A stretch of DNA of 6,102 bases from Synergistaceae bacterium. GTDB taxonomy: Bacteria > Synergistota > Synergistia > Synergistales > Synergistaceae. Below are positions 4,448-6,102 of this stretch, one piece after another. The notes under the pieces were generated by a model. The model was not told the DNA's origin and did not search any database. It worked only from the letters and a program-made list of their open reading frames with translations. Numbering within the stretch: the stretch's first letter is position 1; each line of letters opens with the position of its first letter. The stretch spans positions 1-6,102 of the forward strand of contig JAISDQ010000198.1 in NCBI GenBank assembly GCA_031264605.1. The letters are read 5' to 3'. The position numbers and the translations under genes are program-made.

Positions 4448-6102
4448 ATGGCGTCAGATTCTTTGTTCCAGATCACCGGCGTAAGCAGCGGCATAGGTTG
4501 GGACGAGATCATCAGCAAGATAGTCGAGAACGGCAAAAAACCCGCCACCCAATGGCAGAATCAAATAGACACCCTGGAGGTCAAAAAGACCCTCTACCAG
4601 GACCTGCAAAGCCAGTTCAACGCCCTGCGCAACACGCTCACAAAGCTGCGCCTCAGCAGCGCGTACAACACCAAAAAGGCGGAGTACACCAGCTATTCGT
4701 CCAACAACGTCGATCCCTCCAAAATAGTCTCGGCCAAGATAAACAGCTCGGCGGAGCTTGGCTGGTGGGACGTGGAGGTAAAAAACCTCGCCCGCGCCCA
4801 GAGGCACATGACCTCGCGCGTCGGCAGCGTCTCCGAGGCGCTGGGCATCTCTGGCGATTTCATGATCCGCGTGGGCAAGCAGTACGCCACAATAAAGGTA
4901 TCGAGCACCGACACGCTGAGGGACGTCAACTACAATATATCGAAAGCCGTAGACCAGAACGGCCAGTCGCTGGCCGTGACGGCCAAGATACTCGACAACA
5001 GGATAGTGATCGAGAGCGCGACGGCGGGCAAGGGCAACAGCGGCGACACGCGCGGCGTCGACTTCACTATGACGAAAGCGGCCGAATACTACCTGCCTCA
5101 CGCATCCACGAGAAACGCCGACGGGACTTACGCGTATCCTCCGCAGTTATTGAACATGTACCGCGAGGATACGAACGTCGACGGCTCCACGTATACGTAC
5201 TATTATAAAGAAGGAACCGATTTCAAGTACGACAGTTCAAACGGCAAAATAACCTGGCTCGACGGCGGACAGAAACCGCCCGAGGGCTCGACCGTCAACG
5301 CCATATACAGCGAATGGATACCGGTAACAAGGGGCGATTTGGCAGGTGTGCCGGCGTCAGTGACCAGTACCTTTGGCGTTAACGCGAATTATTACGATTA
5401 CCTTCCGGTATTGCCCACGGGAGAACTTTACGATACCTCCATTAACGGGAATTTTTCCATCATCTCCGGGGGCGTGGAGTACAGACAGGGACTGGATTTC
5501 GAAATCGTAACCGTAGCCGATCCATTAAATAGCTCCGATGAATATCAGTTTATAAAGTGGAACGACGGCAGTACCCCAAATGAGTATGATAAAGAAGTCA
5601 CGGACCCGGCCGATTCCACAAAAAAGTATACGCTCAAAGAACCGCCGAACGCGAACGCGTCCTTATCCGTGCGCATCGGCGCTAACACCGGCTACACGTA
5701 CGACGAAAACGTATTCTACTTGGAACCGGTCATTACGGGAGATAACGCGACGGAAATAGAAGAGTCCAAAAAGAAAGGTTACGGCGCCGATTCCGTCCTC
5801 GCCAAACTGGGTTTCATTACGGCCTCAGAAGGGTCTCTGGTTGACCAATGGACTTTCACCGAGGGCACCTACACGAACGCGTCGAACGCGGAGTTCGAGA
5901 TAGACGGCGTTCCCATCACTCGCGACTCCAACACGATAGACGACGTTATCGCCAACGTCACCCTCGAACTGACTGGGCTCGGTCAGGTGCGCGTCAACAT
6001 CGTCCGCGACATGGAGGAGACGGTGGAGAACATTCAGGCGTTCGTCGACGCTTACAACAAAGCGCTCGAGTGGATAAACTACTACGTCGCCGAAAAGGGC
6101 GA
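4448..6102 (+). CDS. fliD: Flagellar filament capping protein FliD, N-terminal part (runs off right edge)
   Basis: FliD caps the flagellar filament tip and guides flagellin insertion; it is exported by the flagellar type III system. The frame stays open for 551 codons to the window edge. The N-terminal FliD domain is clear: FQITGVSSGIGWDEIISKIVE and a heptad-like helix to about residue 72. A flagellin-IN-like segment follows (about 130-197, with VSSTDTLRDVNYNISKA and IVIESATAGKGN). The C-terminal domain begins at about 481 with AEFEIDGVPITRDSNTIDDVIANVTLEL, then enters a helix (FVDAYNKALEWINYYV). In FliD proteins of usual size (E. coli 468 residues) that last motif comes much earlier, so about 205-440 is a large insert in the exposed middle region. 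The insert holds two related units, YKEGTDF...ITW.DGG (253-274) and YRQGLDF...IKW.DG (345-374). Start: ATG 4448, with AAGGAGG (4433-4439) at 8-nt spacing. A sigma-28-type promoter lies upstream. Confidence 0.93.
   Translation, partial: MASDSLFQITGVSSGIGWDEIISKIVENGKKPATQWQNQIDTLEVKKTLYQDLQSQFNALRNTLTKLRLSSAYNTKKAEYTSYSSNNVDPSKIVSAKINSSAELGWWDVEVKNLARAQRHMTSRVGSVSEALGISGDFMIRVGKQYATIKVSSTDTLRDVNYNISKAVDQNGQSLAVTAKILDNRIVIESATAGKGNSGDTRGVDFTMTKAAEYYLPHASTRNADGTYAYPPQLLNMYREDTNVDGSTYTYYYKEGTDFKYDSSNGKITWLDGGQKPPEGSTVNAIYSEWIPVTRGDLAGVPASVTSTFGVNANYYDYLPVLPTGELYDTSINGNFSIISGGVEYRQGLDFEIVTVADPLNSSDEYQFIKWNDGSTPNEYDKEVTDPADSTKKYTLKEPPNANASLSVRIGANTGYTYDENVFYLEPVITGDNATEIEESKKKGYGADSVLAKLGFITASEGSLVDQWTFTEGTYTNASNAEFEIDGVPITRDSNTIDDVIANVTLELTGLGQVRVNIVRDMEETVENIQAFVDAYNKALEWINYYVAEKG

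Noticed and set aside
4351..5208. 285-codon plus-strand frame and a 215-codon minus-strand frame (4454-5101) overlapping fliD
   Set aside because: Both are shadows of the FliD N-terminal domain, whose frame has the strong ribosome site, the promoter and the family motifs.

Overview
The window comes from a flagellated, diderm (outer-membrane) bacterium of moderately high GC content, roughly 57% by eye. It carries a BamA-type outer-membrane assembly gene, the start of a second Omp85-type gene and a flagellar cap gene. Gene content, the frequent TTG starts and the three-POTRA BamA would fit Synergistota, but this is a guess from style; no marker in the window settles it.

Layout. Five genes lie on the minus strand and one on the plus strand. 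Reading the minus strand from the centre leftwards: a histidine-phosphatase (phosphoglycerate mutase-like) gene (4270-3596), a small sigma-70 family factor with only regions 2 and 4 (3505-2921), an unrecognised single-pass membrane protein (2877-2227), bamA (2175-244), and the N-terminal end of a TamA-like POTRA protein that runs off the left edge (284-1). From the sigma gene to the left edge the gaps are short (43 and 51 nt) and then overlapping, so these four genes look like one operon. Transcribed divergently, fliD (4448 to beyond 6102) runs off the right edge. Coding density is high; the only sizeable non-coding stretches are about 177 nt between the phosphatase gene and fliD and about 90 nt upstream of the sigma gene.

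How the genes may work together. BamA and the TamA-like protein would act in outer-membrane protein assembly. The sigma factor followed at once by a membrane protein with a cytoplasmic helical head, one membrane span and a low-complexity outer part has the layout of a sigma/anti-sigma pair, and its position directly ahead of bamA suggests, by inference only, an envelope-responsive circuit. fliD has its own promoter with a perfect GCCGATAA sigma-28-type -10 element, with a 9-bp-arm inverted repeat straddling the -35 region.

Most notable points: the sigma-28 promoter and its overlapping inverted repeat, a large duplicated insert in FliD, the sigma/membrane protein/BamA operon with three successive TTG starts, and a 13-bp perfect hairpin inside the signal-peptide coding region of the TamA-like gene.
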